From assembly GCF_015057245.1 (NCBI RefSeq), contig NZ_SVET01000002.1:186001-250000 (forward strand): DNA of 64,000 bases. The letters run 5' to 3'. The position numbers and the translations under genes are program-made. The notes beneath the pieces are model-generated. The model was not told where the DNA came from and searched no databases. It saw only the letters and a list, made by a program, of their open reading frames with translations. Positions 17,148 to 25,491 of the stretch are shown here, piece after piece. This DNA comes from Pseudobutyrivibrio ruminis (GTDB taxonomy: Bacteria > Bacillota > Clostridia > Lachnospirales > Lachnospiraceae). Every line of letters begins with the position of its first letter. Positions within the stretch are counted from its first letter, which is position 1.

Positions 17148-18416
17148 TTACTCCTCTGAATCTTCTGTTGCCGCTGATGTATCTTCAATAACGGTAACTG
17201 TCACCGATGTATTTTGAATGGTGACCCCTTCAATATTTTCAAACTGAACCACAACTGTCTGTGATTCCCCAACTGTAAGGTTGGTGCAGTCAATTGTGCC
17301 TTTGATGCTGCTTGCATCCAAAGCTGAAAGTGCATCGGATGTGCCGAATACATTGACTGTCACTGAAGAAACATCCAGCGAAACTGCAAGCCCTTCAGGA
17401 ATGTTTGTAAGTGAAATGTTGTCTGCACTGACTTCTGCTGTGGAAGCTGTTTCGCCAGACATCAACACATATATTGTAACCTTTGATGACGAGCCATCTG
17501 CCAAAGTGATGCCTTCAGGCAGGTAAGATGAAATATCTACCGTGGTGGTAAATGAACCAGTCAAATCTGAAAGGTTGATAACTGTATCAGGTATTGTGAT
17601 TGAAGTGACATCATTAAGGGCTGTCGCCTCTCCCTTTATACCGACTGATGAAGGATCAGTTTTAATGGAATCAAGAGTCAGGCTGCTATCCAGCGTGCCG
17701 CTTGTCTTGACTACTAAATCCACAGTTTTGATATTAGAGAAGGTAACACTAACACTAACTGTAGACACCGAAAGCGTAAGTTCCTTTGAATCCACTTCTT
17801 CGCCTTCTGAATCGTAGAACTTCGGAATAACACTTTCTGTAAAGTTGCTTGTAACACCTGTGATGTTGGCTGAAGCAACTACTTTATCAATTGTAGAAAC
17901 CACATCCTCAGGACCAGTAACTGTGATAACAGTAGGGCTGCTTGTGACAGAATCCACCGTCAGGCCAGTTTCAATTGTACCTGTAGTCTGTGCCTCGATA
18001 ACGAATCGTTCTGTCTGCTCATCCTCAAGAACTACATATAGGTAGTTTTGCTTGCTTGAGATGGTGATGTAGTTTGCGTAGGATTTGGCCGCAATTGTGA
18101 CAGGGATACGCTCCTCATTTTCCAGACTGTTCATATCTGCTGTAGCAGAGAAATCTGAAGGAGAAAGCTTTTCAATGATGGAACGCTTTGCAGTAACTCG
18201 GAAGCTGACTGTGTTGACGCCATCCTTTATTTCATAAAGCTTTCCTGCCTCCTTTAGGACATCTGCATTGGTGACTGTAACAACAGCCGTGAATGTCCTG
18301 GTCTGGGTTGGGTCGTCGATATTTACAACAACCAACCAAAGCAGGAAGGAAAATACAACTGCTAAAATCTTAAGTCCTACGTCCTTTGTAAGGGCATTAA
18401 TAATCTTTTGCTTCAT
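17148..18416 (-). CDS. cdaR: YbbR-domain regulator of diadenylate cyclase
   Basis: 422 residues: one N-terminal membrane span (about 17-35, ILAVVFSFLLWLVVVNI) and then several YbbR repeats outside the cell, rich in Thr/Ser/Val. Family members bind CdaA and tune c-di-AMP synthesis. The ATG overlaps the cdaA stop as ATGA, so the two are translationally coupled; glmM follows at once. Length is normal for a multi-repeat CdaR. Confidence 0.92.
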   Translation of the reverse strand: MKQKIINALTKDVGLKILAVVFSFLLWLVVVNIDDPTQTRTFTAVVTVTNADVLKEAGKLYEIKDGVNTVSFRVTAKRSIIEKLSPSDFSATADMNSLENEERIPVTIAAKSYANYITISSKQNYLYVVLEDEQTERFVIEAQTTGTIETGLTVDSVTSSPTVITVTGPEDVVSTIDKVVASANITGVTSNFTESVIPKFYDSEGEEVDSKELTLSVSTVSVSVTFSNIKTVDLVVKTSGTLDSSLTLDSIKTDPSSVGIKGEATALNDVTSITIPDTVINLSDLTGSFTTTVDISSYLPEGITLADGSSSKVTIYVLMSGETASTAEVSADNISLTNIPEGLAVSLDVSSVTVNVFGTSDALSALDASSIKGTIDCTNLTVGESQTVVVQFENIEGVTIQNTSVTVTVIEDTSAATEDSEE

Positions 18417-19282
18417 GCCATACCTCCTTCCGAAGTATGGGCTGTGCCGTCCTCTTCTACGTCTGGATTCTGAATGCGCTTAAGCTCTGCAATAAGCTCA
18501 TCCTCCTTGACGTCACGGACGATGCGTCCCTCTCTTGCGTATGATACTGTTCCAGTTTCTTCTGAAACAACAATTGTAAGGGAATCGGAAACCTCACTGA
18601 TACCAACAGCTGCTCTGTGGCGAGTTCCCAAATCCTTTGACAAAGCCATGTTGTCTGAAAGAGGAAGATAACATGTTGCAGAAACAACTCTGTCTCCTCT
18701 GACGATAACAGCACCATCATGAAGTGGTGTGTTTTTCTCGAATATATTGATAAGAAGCTGTCTGGTTACAAGAGCGTCCAGACTGATTCCTGTTCTTTCG
18801 AATTCTGTAAGCTGCATATCGTTTTCAACAACAATAAGAGCTCCAGTTTTAACTGCGCCCATTTCGTAGCATGCAGAAACCATACCGGTGATGGTTGAGT
18901 CGTCGAATTTCTTAGCGCCTGGCTTAAGCAAGTTCCAAGTGAAAAGTGATGTGATTTTGCGTCGACCAATTTGCTCCAATGCTCGACGAAGCTCTGGCTG
19001 GAAAACTACAATCAGCACTGTAACAGCGACTGATACAAATCGTTCGCCCAACCAAAGGATAGTGTTCATCTGAAAGATTGCTGCAAGCACAAAAAACAGC
19101 ATGATAAAAATGACGCCTCTGATAAGCATCCAAACCCTGCTGTTTTTCACCCATACCAATAAGTGATATACGAAGTATGCAATTATGAAAATTTCAATTA
19201 CATCTGTAATGGAAACATCTGGAATATTTACATTGAAATAATCATCGATGAAGGCATCTACAGCATTGACAAAATCAACCAA
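18413..19282 (-). CDS. cdaA: Diadenylate cyclase CdaA (c-di-AMP synthase)
   Basis: 289 residues: three N-terminal membrane spans (about 25-90), a short linker, and the DAC domain with both signature motifs, LHDGAVIVRGDRVVSATCYL (DGA) and GTRHRAAVG (RHR). Makes c-di-AMP from two ATP at the membrane, controlling osmolyte and wall homeostasis. The start codon appears to be TTG (19280-19282) with SD AAGGAAGTGG just before; no ATG lies close in frame. First gene of cdaA-cdaR-glmM. Confidence 0.95.
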   Translation of the reverse strand: MVDFVNAVDAFIDDYFNVNIPDVSITDVIEIFIIAYFVYHLLVWVKNSRVWMLIRGVIFIMLFFVLAAIFQMNTILWLGERFVSVAVTVLIVVFQPELRRALEQIGRRKITSLFTWNLLKPGAKKFDDSTITGMVSACYEMGAVKTGALIVVENDMQLTEFERTGISLDALVTRQLLINIFEKNTPLHDGAVIVRGDRVVSATCYLPLSDNMALSKDLGTRHRAAVGISEVSDSLTIVVSEETGTVSYAREGRIVRDVKEDELIAELKRIQNPDVEEDGTAHTSEGGMA

Positions 19283-19312
19283 TGATCCACTTCCTTACTA
19301 CCCTGTCGGGGA

Positions 19313-20224
19313 TTATATTTTCTTTACTTCTTTTTCTTCTTCTACAATTCTGATCTTTGGTACTGCAGTTACATAGTAATAATAATCATCATCCTCAAAC
19401 TGAACCTTTTCAATTCGTGAGTAGTCCAAATCAAGAATGAAGTAATTCAAAATGAAACCTACAACTAAGACGATAATGTTGCCAAGGATGAGCCCTGGAA
19501 TTTCGCCCTTTTGGCTAGTGAGCAAAAATCCTGCAATCATGATAATGAACTCTACGGCAACGCCTGCAAAGTTTGCAACTATCCATGACATATTGATGCT
19601 AGCCTGACGAAGTAAATAAACAACTAAAAACATTGCAACCATGGCAGCCAAGAAGAAGTAGAACATCTTGCTCTTAAGAAGCTGCTCATTTAATAAAGAA
19701 AAGACTGAAACATCGCTAGTCTCATCAAGGATTGCAGCTGCATTGTTTTTGATTACGTGTAAGTAGTATGCGGTAACTGTTCCGCAGATAACTGAGCAAA
19801 GCTCGTTGATATTTGACATAAGGCCAGTGCCAAGTGCCATAACATATGGTGAATGGAATGAATAGCACACTGGAACCATGACCATATTGTAAGTATTTTT
19901 GCTTCTAAAATATGCACAAACGAGATAGCCAATGACCACCAATGCTAGTGCAACAAGAGCAACCTGAGCACCAAGCTCCGCTAAATCAATCAATAAAACT
20001 AACAATAAAATTAGGGAAACACCCTGAATAGGGAAAAATGCGCTTATTATGGTAATGATAATAGAAACCCAAAGCTGGCTAACTGTATCATTGTAGCCAA
20101 AGTTGGATTTGATGCACATAAGACCTACGAAGGCAATAAGTGCGCTCCATATTTTCAAAAAAATCATTTCTCTGGAGAGAATGAATCTTCTAATGTCATC
20201 TCGTAATCTGATAAATGCGTTCAT
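19313..20224 (-). CDS. Polytopic membrane protein of unknown function
   Basis: 303 residues with about eight hydrophobic spans, ending in a charged cytoplasmic tail (a run of Asp and Tyr, then IVEEEKEVKKI). I recognise no family. It begins 15 bp after the small membrane protein 20239-20676 and ends 30 bp before cdaA, so all are likely one transcript. SD AAAGGA. Confidence 0.75.
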   Translation of the reverse strand: MNAFIRLRDDIRRFILSREMIFLKIWSALIAFVGLMCIKSNFGYNDTVSQLWVSIIITIISAFFPIQGVSLILLLVLLIDLAELGAQVALVALALVVIGYLVCAYFRSKNTYNMVMVPVCYSFHSPYVMALGTGLMSNINELCSVICGTVTAYYLHVIKNNAAAILDETSDVSVFSLLNEQLLKSKMFYFFLAAMVAMFLVVYLLRQASINMSWIVANFAGVAVEFIIMIAGFLLTSQKGEIPGLILGNIIVLVVGFILNYFILDLDYSRIEKVQFEDDDYYYYVTAVPKIRIVEEEKEVKKI

Positions 20225-20238
20225 TTTATATTGATCCT

Positions 20239-20676
20239 TTAGTATATTTCTTCTTTGTTTCTAGCAAGTAATGGTTTGGTCTGTTGAGCTTCATCCTCGT
20301 ACATGAGGTTGAGCTTTGAGTATTTAGCTGCCAATTCTTTGATGAGACGTTTGCCCATTCTGTACTGCTTTGCAGCCCTGCGACGGGTATTGTGAACATG
20401 TACGATGATGTACAAAGCGTACACAAGTAGCCCAATTAAAATCATAAGTAAAATATACATTGTGGTGATATTCTCAAGGATATTGCCTGTAATATACAAA
20501 ACAATTCCTACATAAATAACCGCAAAAAATACTGTGCCGGCGAGGAAGCCTCCCCAGCCATGTAGAGCTATGTATTCTTTTTTGGAGTAGCGAAGCATAG
20601 GCTGATATTCAGGGCCTAATTCTTTTTCAAAAATGGCCATGGATGTCATGTGCTTTACGCGCTCTTCATTTATCAT
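20239..20676 (-). CDS. Small membrane protein of unknown function
   Basis: 145 residues with two adjacent membrane spans (about 38-62 and 66-90) and a basic, Arg/Lys-rich C-terminal half. No family recognised. First gene of a likely transcript leading into the cdaA operon; SD GAGAGGA. An extended -10 promoter lies about 40 bp upstream. Confidence 0.75.
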   Translation of the reverse strand: MINEERVKHMTSMAIFEKELGPEYQPMLRYSKKEYIALHGWGGFLAGTVFFAVIYVGIVLYITGNILENITTMYILLMILIGLLVYALYIIVHVHNTRRRAAKQYRMGKRLIKELAAKYSKLNLMYEDEAQQTKPLLARNKEEIY

Positions 20677-20714
20677 AACAATCCTCTCATCTTTTTACCT
20701 AGTAATACAGAATG

Positions 20715-20720
20715 AGTATA
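20715..20720 (-). promoter_or_regulatory. Candidate extended -10 promoter for the 20676-to-cdaA transcript
   Basis: On the minus strand TGC-TATACT, an extended -10 element, 38 bp before the start codon at 20676. No clear -35. It lies just downstream of the yvyF terminator. Confidence 0.4.
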
Positions 20721-20741
20721 GCATAAAATTGGCTGAAAAAG

Positions 20742-20773
20742 AAATACCCACTAGCTTTTGCTAGCAGGTATTT
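20742..20773 (-). terminator. Intrinsic terminator of the comF-yvyF transcript
   Basis: Long hairpin AAATACC..GCTAG/CTAGC..GGTATTT with a 5-nt loop, followed on the minus strand by TTTCTTTTT. It lies 11 nt after the yvyF stop codon. Confidence 0.75.
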
Positions 20774-20784
20774 GAATTAATGCA

Positions 20785-21195
20785 CTATTTTTCAAGGAAA
20801 CGCATCTTATTTTTATTATCTGGTTTTTTCTTTGGCTCCTCAATTGGCTTTGGTTTTTCAATAGATTGAGCCAGAGAATTTGCCATAGTATTTTTACAAT
20901 TTTCGCAGAATCTACCGGTTTTGATACTAGCGCCACAGTTTTCGCACTCGATACCGATTGGTGAATCGTCAGTAAACTGTAATCTTTCCTCACGAATCCA
21001 CTGACGAAGCTGATTTGTGCTAACTTCATTGTCTTCTGAAATCTGCTGAATGCTAGCACGTGGATTATCCTGGATATAACTCTTTACCTCCTGGAACTTC
21101 TTCTCCAAATCGTCGCGACATGCAGGGCACATGTTAGGATTGCCTCCTATATAATTGAACAATCTGCCACAAGTTCTACAATTACGTACCTCCAT
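20785..21195 (-). CDS. yvyF: Flagellar operon zinc-finger protein (YvyF/TIGR03826 family)
   Basis: 136 residues. N-terminal zinc ribbon CRTCGRLFNYIGGNPNMCPAC, a central winged-helix-like segment (about 40-75, ISEDNEVSTNQLRQWIREE), then a second ribbon CENCGASIKTGRFCENC, and a Lys/Pro tail. This matches the flagellar operon protein found between comFC and flgM in Bacillus. Here it follows comF by 17 bp but lies about 28 kb from flgM. Role uncertain; perhaps linked to motility control. SD GTAGGAGG. Confidence 0.8.
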   Translation of the reverse strand: MEVRNCRTCGRLFNYIGGNPNMCPACRDDLEKKFQEVKSYIQDNPRASIQQISEDNEVSTNQLRQWIREERLQFTDDSPIGIECENCGASIKTGRFCENCKNTMANSLAQSIEKPKPIEEPKKKPDNKNKMRFLEK

Positions 21196-21212
21196 AGATG
21201 ATTCCTCCTACT

Positions 21213-21950
21213 TTAGTCGCTGCACTCGCCAATGCAGACGCACATACCAAATACCTCTTTTACTCCCCCGCTCTTCAACACCCTGGCCACTTCGTCCATC
21301 GTTGTGCCAGTTGTGTAAATATCATCAACTATAAGTACTTTTCTAAATTGTACAACATTTTCCGTTAGTATAAAAGCTTTTAACAGATTTTTCTTTCTTT
21401 TTGTACTATTTAGTTCTTTCATTGCAACAGTATCTCTTTCTCGTCTGACAATTTTATTAGCGATGGGTATGCCTGTTGCCTTACTTAGCGCCTTTGCAAA
21501 CACCTCTGCCTGGTTGTATCCGCGCTTCTTTTCTTTGGGGCCGTACATAGGCACCGGCACAATTGCATCTACATTAATGGCCTTTAGCCAACTGCCATAG
21601 TTTCTCAATGCGTGAGTTGCAAAAACTTTGCCGTAACATCTCCTATTAGAATACTTGAAGCGGTACATGGCTTCCTTCATGCCACCTGTGTATCTGAACA
21701 CTGCTTTTGCCTGATCAAAATGATGCTTGTTTTCCTTGCAATTATTACAGAATTCTTCAGACGGATTATTGATAGGGCCGCCGCATTTTATGCAATAGGT
21801 ACCTCCCACCAGTTTCACTTTTGGGGCGCATTCCTTGCAGATTCCCATATCTTTTTCTATTTTTAATAAAACTTTATCGCAAGCCACACATCGTTTTGGA
21901 TATAATAACTCTAGGCAAAAGTCTATAATACCTTTGTCGAATTGTTTCAT
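21213..21950 (-). CDS. comFC: ComF-family phosphoribosyltransferase-like protein
   Basis: 245 residues. N-terminal zinc ribbon (CVACDKVLLKIEKDMGICKE and YCIKCGGPINNPSEEFCNNC) and a C-terminal PRTase domain with the PRPP loop VLIVDDIYTTGTTMDEVA. ComFC proteins are needed for DNA uptake in competent Firmicutes; their exact reaction is not settled. Operon with yvyF as in Bacillus. SD TAGGAG. No comFA is in the window. Confidence 0.88.
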   Translation of the reverse strand: MKQFDKGIIDFCLELLYPKRCVACDKVLLKIEKDMGICKECAPKVKLVGGTYCIKCGGPINNPSEEFCNNCKENKHHFDQAKAVFRYTGGMKEAMYRFKYSNRRCYGKVFATHALRNYGSWLKAINVDAIVPVPMYGPKEKKRGYNQAEVFAKALSKATGIPIANKIVRRERDTVAMKELNSTKRKKNLLKAFILTENVVQFRKVLIVDDIYTTGTTMDEVARVLKSGGVKEVFGMCVCIGECSD

Positions 21951-21961
21951 AAGACTCCTAT

Positions 21962-21990
21962 TTGACTAATTTGGGATTTCTAATTATTAT
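21962..21990 (+). promoter_or_regulatory. Sigma-A promoter for the 22020 operon
   Basis: TTGACT (21962-21967), 17 bp, TATTAT (21985-21990), 29 bp before the ATG of the lipoprotein gene. It lies in the divergent gap between comF and this operon. Confidence 0.75.
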
Positions 21991-22019
21991 TTAGTAACTG
22001 AATCTTTGAAAGGAACAAT

Positions 22020-23417
22020 ATGAAAAAAAGATTTTTAAGCATAGCATTAGCTGCTACTCTCGGTCTTTCAACAGTTGCCTGTGGAAGCAACAACGAATCC
22101 GAGTCTGAAAAAGAAGTTAATGAAGAATCCACTGAGGATTCATATCAATATAATATATCAGCACTCTTATCCGAAGACAATACCTACAATGAAAATCTAC
22201 TAAAGGGCTTTTCTGATGCCCTTTCGGATTATCTAGGTGAGGAACATTTTGTAATCACTACATCTTCTGTATCAGAGGATGCAGACAGTGATACCATTGC
22301 AAAAGATGCAGTAAAAAACGGTTCGGATATGATTTTCACTGCTGGAAAGCAGACACTTTCATCAGCAACATCTGCTACAGATACCATTCCAATCATCGCC
22401 ACTGGCATTATCGATTTCAAGGGCACACTTAGAATCGCCAGCCTTGATGGAAAATCCTGGGACAAGACTACAGGCAAAAATGTTACTGGTATCAGCAGCA
22501 AGCCAAGCATCGTTGATCAGGTATCTCTTATGATAGAAGCAACTGACGATTTACAGACTGTCGGCATTTTCTTCTCACCAGAGGACACCGATGCCATCTA
22601 TCAGAACGAAATTTTCGAAGCATATCTAGATCAGGCAGGAATCCCTTGGAAGGAATATTTGATTCCAGCTTCTGATACAGCAACAGATTATTCAGCGGAG
22701 GAAGAAGCACAAAATTCCACAGCTTTGACTCCTAGTAAATTCGTTGCATTCTCTGCAAAAGAGGGAATGGACAATAACGTAGTTGCTCTTAACGAGGACT
22801 CTGTTTTAGGTTTGAATTCACCATCATCTACACGAGTTGCTCTTCAGTCAGATTTCTGGACTGGCGGCAAGGTTGTAAGGGCATCTAGCAAGGTAGATGA
22901 TGAAACTTCAGAGGACGAGGAAGAATCTGCTGAGTCGACTGAATCTGCTAGCGTAAAGTCTTCGAACGGTGATTCATCTGAGGAATCGGAAGAAGAAATC
23001 ACTCTTGAGTCTCGCATCCAGGAAGCATGCGATGAGTGTTCAGCAATCTACATTCCATTTGGCAGCATGCTTACAGACCAAATGGATGTTATCGGAGAAA
23101 TCGCTACCGAATCAAAAGTTACTGTTGTTGCCGGAGACACAACAATCGGTGAAAATGCACTTGTAACACTTTTCTCTGACCCATATTCACTTGGATATGC
23201 AGCCGGCAAAAAGGCAGTGCGCGTATTCAACGGCGACGATATTACAACAATCAAAATCGGCTACGGAAGCGCAGATGATTCAGTTAAGCTTTACAACGGA
23301 AAAATTGCTGAGGAATTTGGAATGGAATTCCCTAAGTCATTCAGCGAAATTGACGAATTTTTAAGCACATATGTGTACGGCAGCAATACCGCCCGCTATT
23401 CTATTGCAGGAGAATAA
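22020..23417 (+). CDS. Substrate-binding lipoprotein (ABC_sub_bind / DUF534 family) with acidic insert
   Basis: 465 residues. Lipoprotein signal peptide with cleavage before Cys21 (GLSTVACGSN). The rest fits the ABC_sub_bind family of periplasmic-type binding proteins: YNENLLKGFSDALSDYLG, IIATGIIDF and AIYIPFGSMLTDQMDVIGE. An extra Ser/Glu/Asp-rich insert of about 45 residues (about 295-340) separates the two lobes. The usual permease and ATPase genes are absent; a glycosyltransferase follows 4 bp later. Ligand unknown. SD AAAGGA. Confidence 0.85.
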   Translation: MKKRFLSIALAATLGLSTVACGSNNESESEKEVNEESTEDSYQYNISALLSEDNTYNENLLKGFSDALSDYLGEEHFVITTSSVSEDADSDTIAKDAVKNGSDMIFTAGKQTLSSATSATDTIPIIATGIIDFKGTLRIASLDGKSWDKTTGKNVTGISSKPSIVDQVSLMIEATDDLQTVGIFFSPEDTDAIYQNEIFEAYLDQAGIPWKEYLIPASDTATDYSAEEEAQNSTALTPSKFVAFSAKEGMDNNVVALNEDSVLGLNSPSSTRVALQSDFWTGGKVVRASSKVDDETSEDEEESAESTESASVKSSNGDSSEESEEEITLESRIQEACDECSAIYIPFGSMLTDQMDVIGEIATESKVTVVAGDTTIGENALVTLFSDPYSLGYAAGKKAVRVFNGDDITTIKIGYGSADDSVKLYNGKIAEEFGMEFPKSFSEIDEFLSTYVYGSNTARYSIAGE

Positions 23418-23421
23418 ATTC

Positions 23422-24495
23422 ATGATTTTACATGTAATCAAATCCAAAATATATTCAGGGGCAGAGAACGTTGTCTGTCAAATTATTAAAGGTCTTTCTG
23501 ATCGTGAGGAGTTCATTTATATGGCTCCTCATGGTCCTATAGAGGACAAGCTCAAATCTATCGGTCTTTACGACAATTACTACGGCATCGACAAGCTCGA
23601 TGTTGCTTCAATAAAGGCAGCTGTTGAAAAGTTTCATCCAACAGTGGTTCATGCCCACGATTTCACAGCTAGCGTTCTTTGCGCTTTTGCGCTTAAGGGC
23701 AGCGTGCCAATCATTTCCCATCTACACAACAATCCACCATGGATTCAAAAATTTCATTACAAGACCATTTCTTATTTGATGGCTTGCAAGTATATCGACC
23801 ATATTTTGATGGTTTCTGATGCTGTTAGAGATGAGTATCGCTACACCAGCAAGATTAAGTGCCCTATCACTATCGTGGGAAATCCTTTTTCTGTGGATGG
23901 AGTTAAGGCTCAGGTGAAGCAGGAGCTTTTTGGGGCTGATGGCGCTGGAGTTTCGGAGTTTCAGAGCTACGACAGTGATTTACTTTTTGTGGGGCGTCTT
24001 ACAGAGCAAAAGAATCCTATGCTTGTGCTTGAGGTTGCTAAAGAGTTAGCTGAGGCCGGACTAGTGAAGCGAGTTCGAATTGTAGGTGATGGTGAGTTAA
24101 TGCCAGAGCTTCAGCAATTTGTCGTTGATAATGGACTTTCTGATGTGGTTGTATTGGAAGGATTCAAGAAAAATTCTTATGACTATATGGCATGCACAGA
24201 AGTTTTGATGATGCCTTCTAAGTGGGAAGGATTTGGGTTAGTTGCACTTGAGGCAATGTCTCTTGGAGTTCCAGTTGTCAGCACAAACAGCGGCGGACTA
24301 GTGAAAATCATGGATGACAGCTGTGGCTTCGTCTGTGAAGGCAAAGATGAATTTGTGGCTGCTATCACATCTCTTCTGACTGATGCCGATTTATATGCCA
24401 GCAAATCTTCTGGTGCAACCAAGCGTGCCATGGAATATAATAATATCAATGAGTATTGCGGAAAGCTGCTAGACATTTACAGATCATTTCAATAG
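23422..24495 (+). CDS. Glycosyltransferase family 4, second copy
   Basis: 357 residues from the ATG at 23422 (SD AGGAGA). N-terminus MILHVIKSKIYSGAENVVCQ, donor domain LLFVGRLTEQKNPML, motif PSKWEGFGLVALEAMSLGVP. Whole-length resemblance to the GT4 at 2148-3242, including VPIISH followed by a PxWxQK segment. It lies 4 bp after the lipoprotein gene and 53 bp before an acetyltransferase gene; the block may modify a glycan made elsewhere (inference). Confidence 0.9.
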   Translation: MILHVIKSKIYSGAENVVCQIIKGLSDREEFIYMAPHGPIEDKLKSIGLYDNYYGIDKLDVASIKAAVEKFHPTVVHAHDFTASVLCAFALKGSVPIISHLHNNPPWIQKFHYKTISYLMACKYIDHILMVSDAVRDEYRYTSKIKCPITIVGNPFSVDGVKAQVKQELFGADGAGVSEFQSYDSDLLFVGRLTEQKNPMLVLEVAKELAEAGLVKRVRIVGDGELMPELQQFVVDNGLSDVVVLEGFKKNSYDYMACTEVLMMPSKWEGFGLVALEAMSLGVPVVSTNSGGLVKIMDDSCGFVCEGKDEFVAAITSLLTDADLYASKSSGATKRAMEYNNINEYCGKLLDIYRSFQ

Positions 24496-24548
24496 AAGGT
24501 ATGATGGCAGTCGCAATGCTGTTTAACAATCATTATTGGAGATAATTT

Positions 24549-25076
24549 ATGACAAAAAAAGAATACAAGGAATTACTCAGAAGTGATTTTTTAAGGTATT
24601 CAAATGATGATACTTTTATAGGTCGTTTCAAAGCCTATAAAATGAAGCCTGGCTATGCTTGGAGCTACTGGTACAGAAAGCTCTGCTACCAGAATTCACA
24701 TAGCTGGATGAAGCCTATGGCCTTCATCACCAGGCTTCGCTTTCATAGTGTTGCTGTTAAATATGGTATCGATATTCCAAGCCACATCAAGCCAATCGGG
24801 GCTGGGTTCATGATTGATCATTTTTCATGCATCGTAATTCACGTGGATGCTGTCATCGGAAGTGGCGTTACAATCCGCCAGGGCTGTGTTGTTGGCACAA
24901 ACGGCCGCGGCGTGCCAGTAATTGAGGATGGCGTAGACATCGGCGCCGGGGCTGCAATCATCGGGCCTATCACTGTTGGCAAGGGTGCCCGCATCGGCGC
25001 CAACGCGGTAGTTGTTCACGATGTTCCTGCCGGAGCCACAGTTGTAGGCAATCCTGGGCATGTAGTGAGCAAATAG
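24549..25076 (+). CDS. Serine-acetyltransferase-like hexapeptide-repeat protein
   Basis: 175 residues. Helical N-terminal third, then a left-handed beta-helix: HIKPIGAGFMIDHFSCIVIH, VIGSGVTIRQGCVVGTNGRG and VGKGARIGANAVVVHDVPAG. This is the CysE/EpsC-like O-acetyltransferase fold using acetyl-CoA; the conserved His of the active site is present in DHFSCIVIH. Shorter than housekeeping CysE (about 220-270), and beside a glycosyltransferase, so sugar O-acetylation is at least as likely as serine acetylation. SD TTGGAGA. Confidence 0.87.
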   Translation: MTKKEYKELLRSDFLRYSNDDTFIGRFKAYKMKPGYAWSYWYRKLCYQNSHSWMKPMAFITRLRFHSVAVKYGIDIPSHIKPIGAGFMIDHFSCIVIHVDAVIGSGVTIRQGCVVGTNGRGVPVIEDGVDIGAGAAIIGPITVGKGARIGANAVVVHDVPAGATVVGNPGHVVSK

Positions 25077-25118
25077 TGGCGCCTCGGACGATTGTTATTC
25101 GTCGTGCTTCGATAGGAT
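25077..25118. other. Start of a 415-bp gene-free gap between convergent genes
   Basis: The gap 25077-25491 holds no gene. It begins with a small GACGA/TCGTC hairpin just after the acetyltransferase stop codon, continues with a palindromic-unit array (25119-25407), and ends with the terminator of the lipoprotein gene coming from the right. Confidence 0.6.
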
Positions 25119-25407
25119 GACTATATATTTTCATATCTTTTGGATTTTATAGTCTCCTTTTTTGTTCTGACTATATATTATTCATGTTATTGAATTTTAT
25201 AGTGCATTTAGTAGTGATATGACTATGACTTCTTGTTTTTCTGATGAAAAACAAGAACCTATATATTTCTGTGATGAGCAGGAATATATAGTCATATTTG
25301 TTGTAATCTGACTGTTTCTGACTATATCTTTTCATCTTCTTTTGATTTATATAGTCATGAAGGCTGATTTTGACTATATATCTTCAGCTGTTCTTGTTTT
25401 ATATAGT
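25119..25407. repeat. Array 1: palindromic units with GACTATA/TATAGTC ends
   Basis: Units 25119-25154, 25169-25204, 25320-25356 and 25372-25407 are 36-37 bp, begin GACTATA and end TATAGTC (the second ends TATAGTG). The middle stretch 25221-25293 starts GACTAT and ends TATAGTC and holds two strong hairpins: 25230-25257 (TTCTTGTTTTTC arm) and 25259-25291 (13-bp arms beginning CTATATATT). Gaps between units are 14-16 bp, or 26 bp before the 25320 unit. Only the ends are conserved; cores and spacers differ. Not a CRISPR: repeats are inverted at their ends and spacers are short. Confidence 0.8.
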
Positions 25408-25434
25408 CATAAGCTGCTGTGTGATATAACAAAA

Positions 25435-25454
25435 GGCCAGTCCGTAAGCTGGCC
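25435..25454 (-). terminator. Intrinsic terminator of the 25492-27507 gene
   Basis: GGCCAG/CTGGCC stem, 8-nt loop, followed on the minus strand by TTTTGTT, 37 nt after the stop codon. Confidence 0.75.
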
Positions 25455-25491
25455 GAAGCACAAGAGAATTCAAATGTGCTTATAGGGTATG

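Noticed and set aside
25077..25105. Terminator of the plus-strand operon at the GACGA/TCGTC hairpin
   Set aside because: Short stem with no T run; termination more likely inside the array.
25119..25407. CRISPR array
   Set aside because: Units have inverted ends with variable cores, gaps are 14-26 bp and not uniform spacers, and no cas genes are near. The same holds for 41535-41899.
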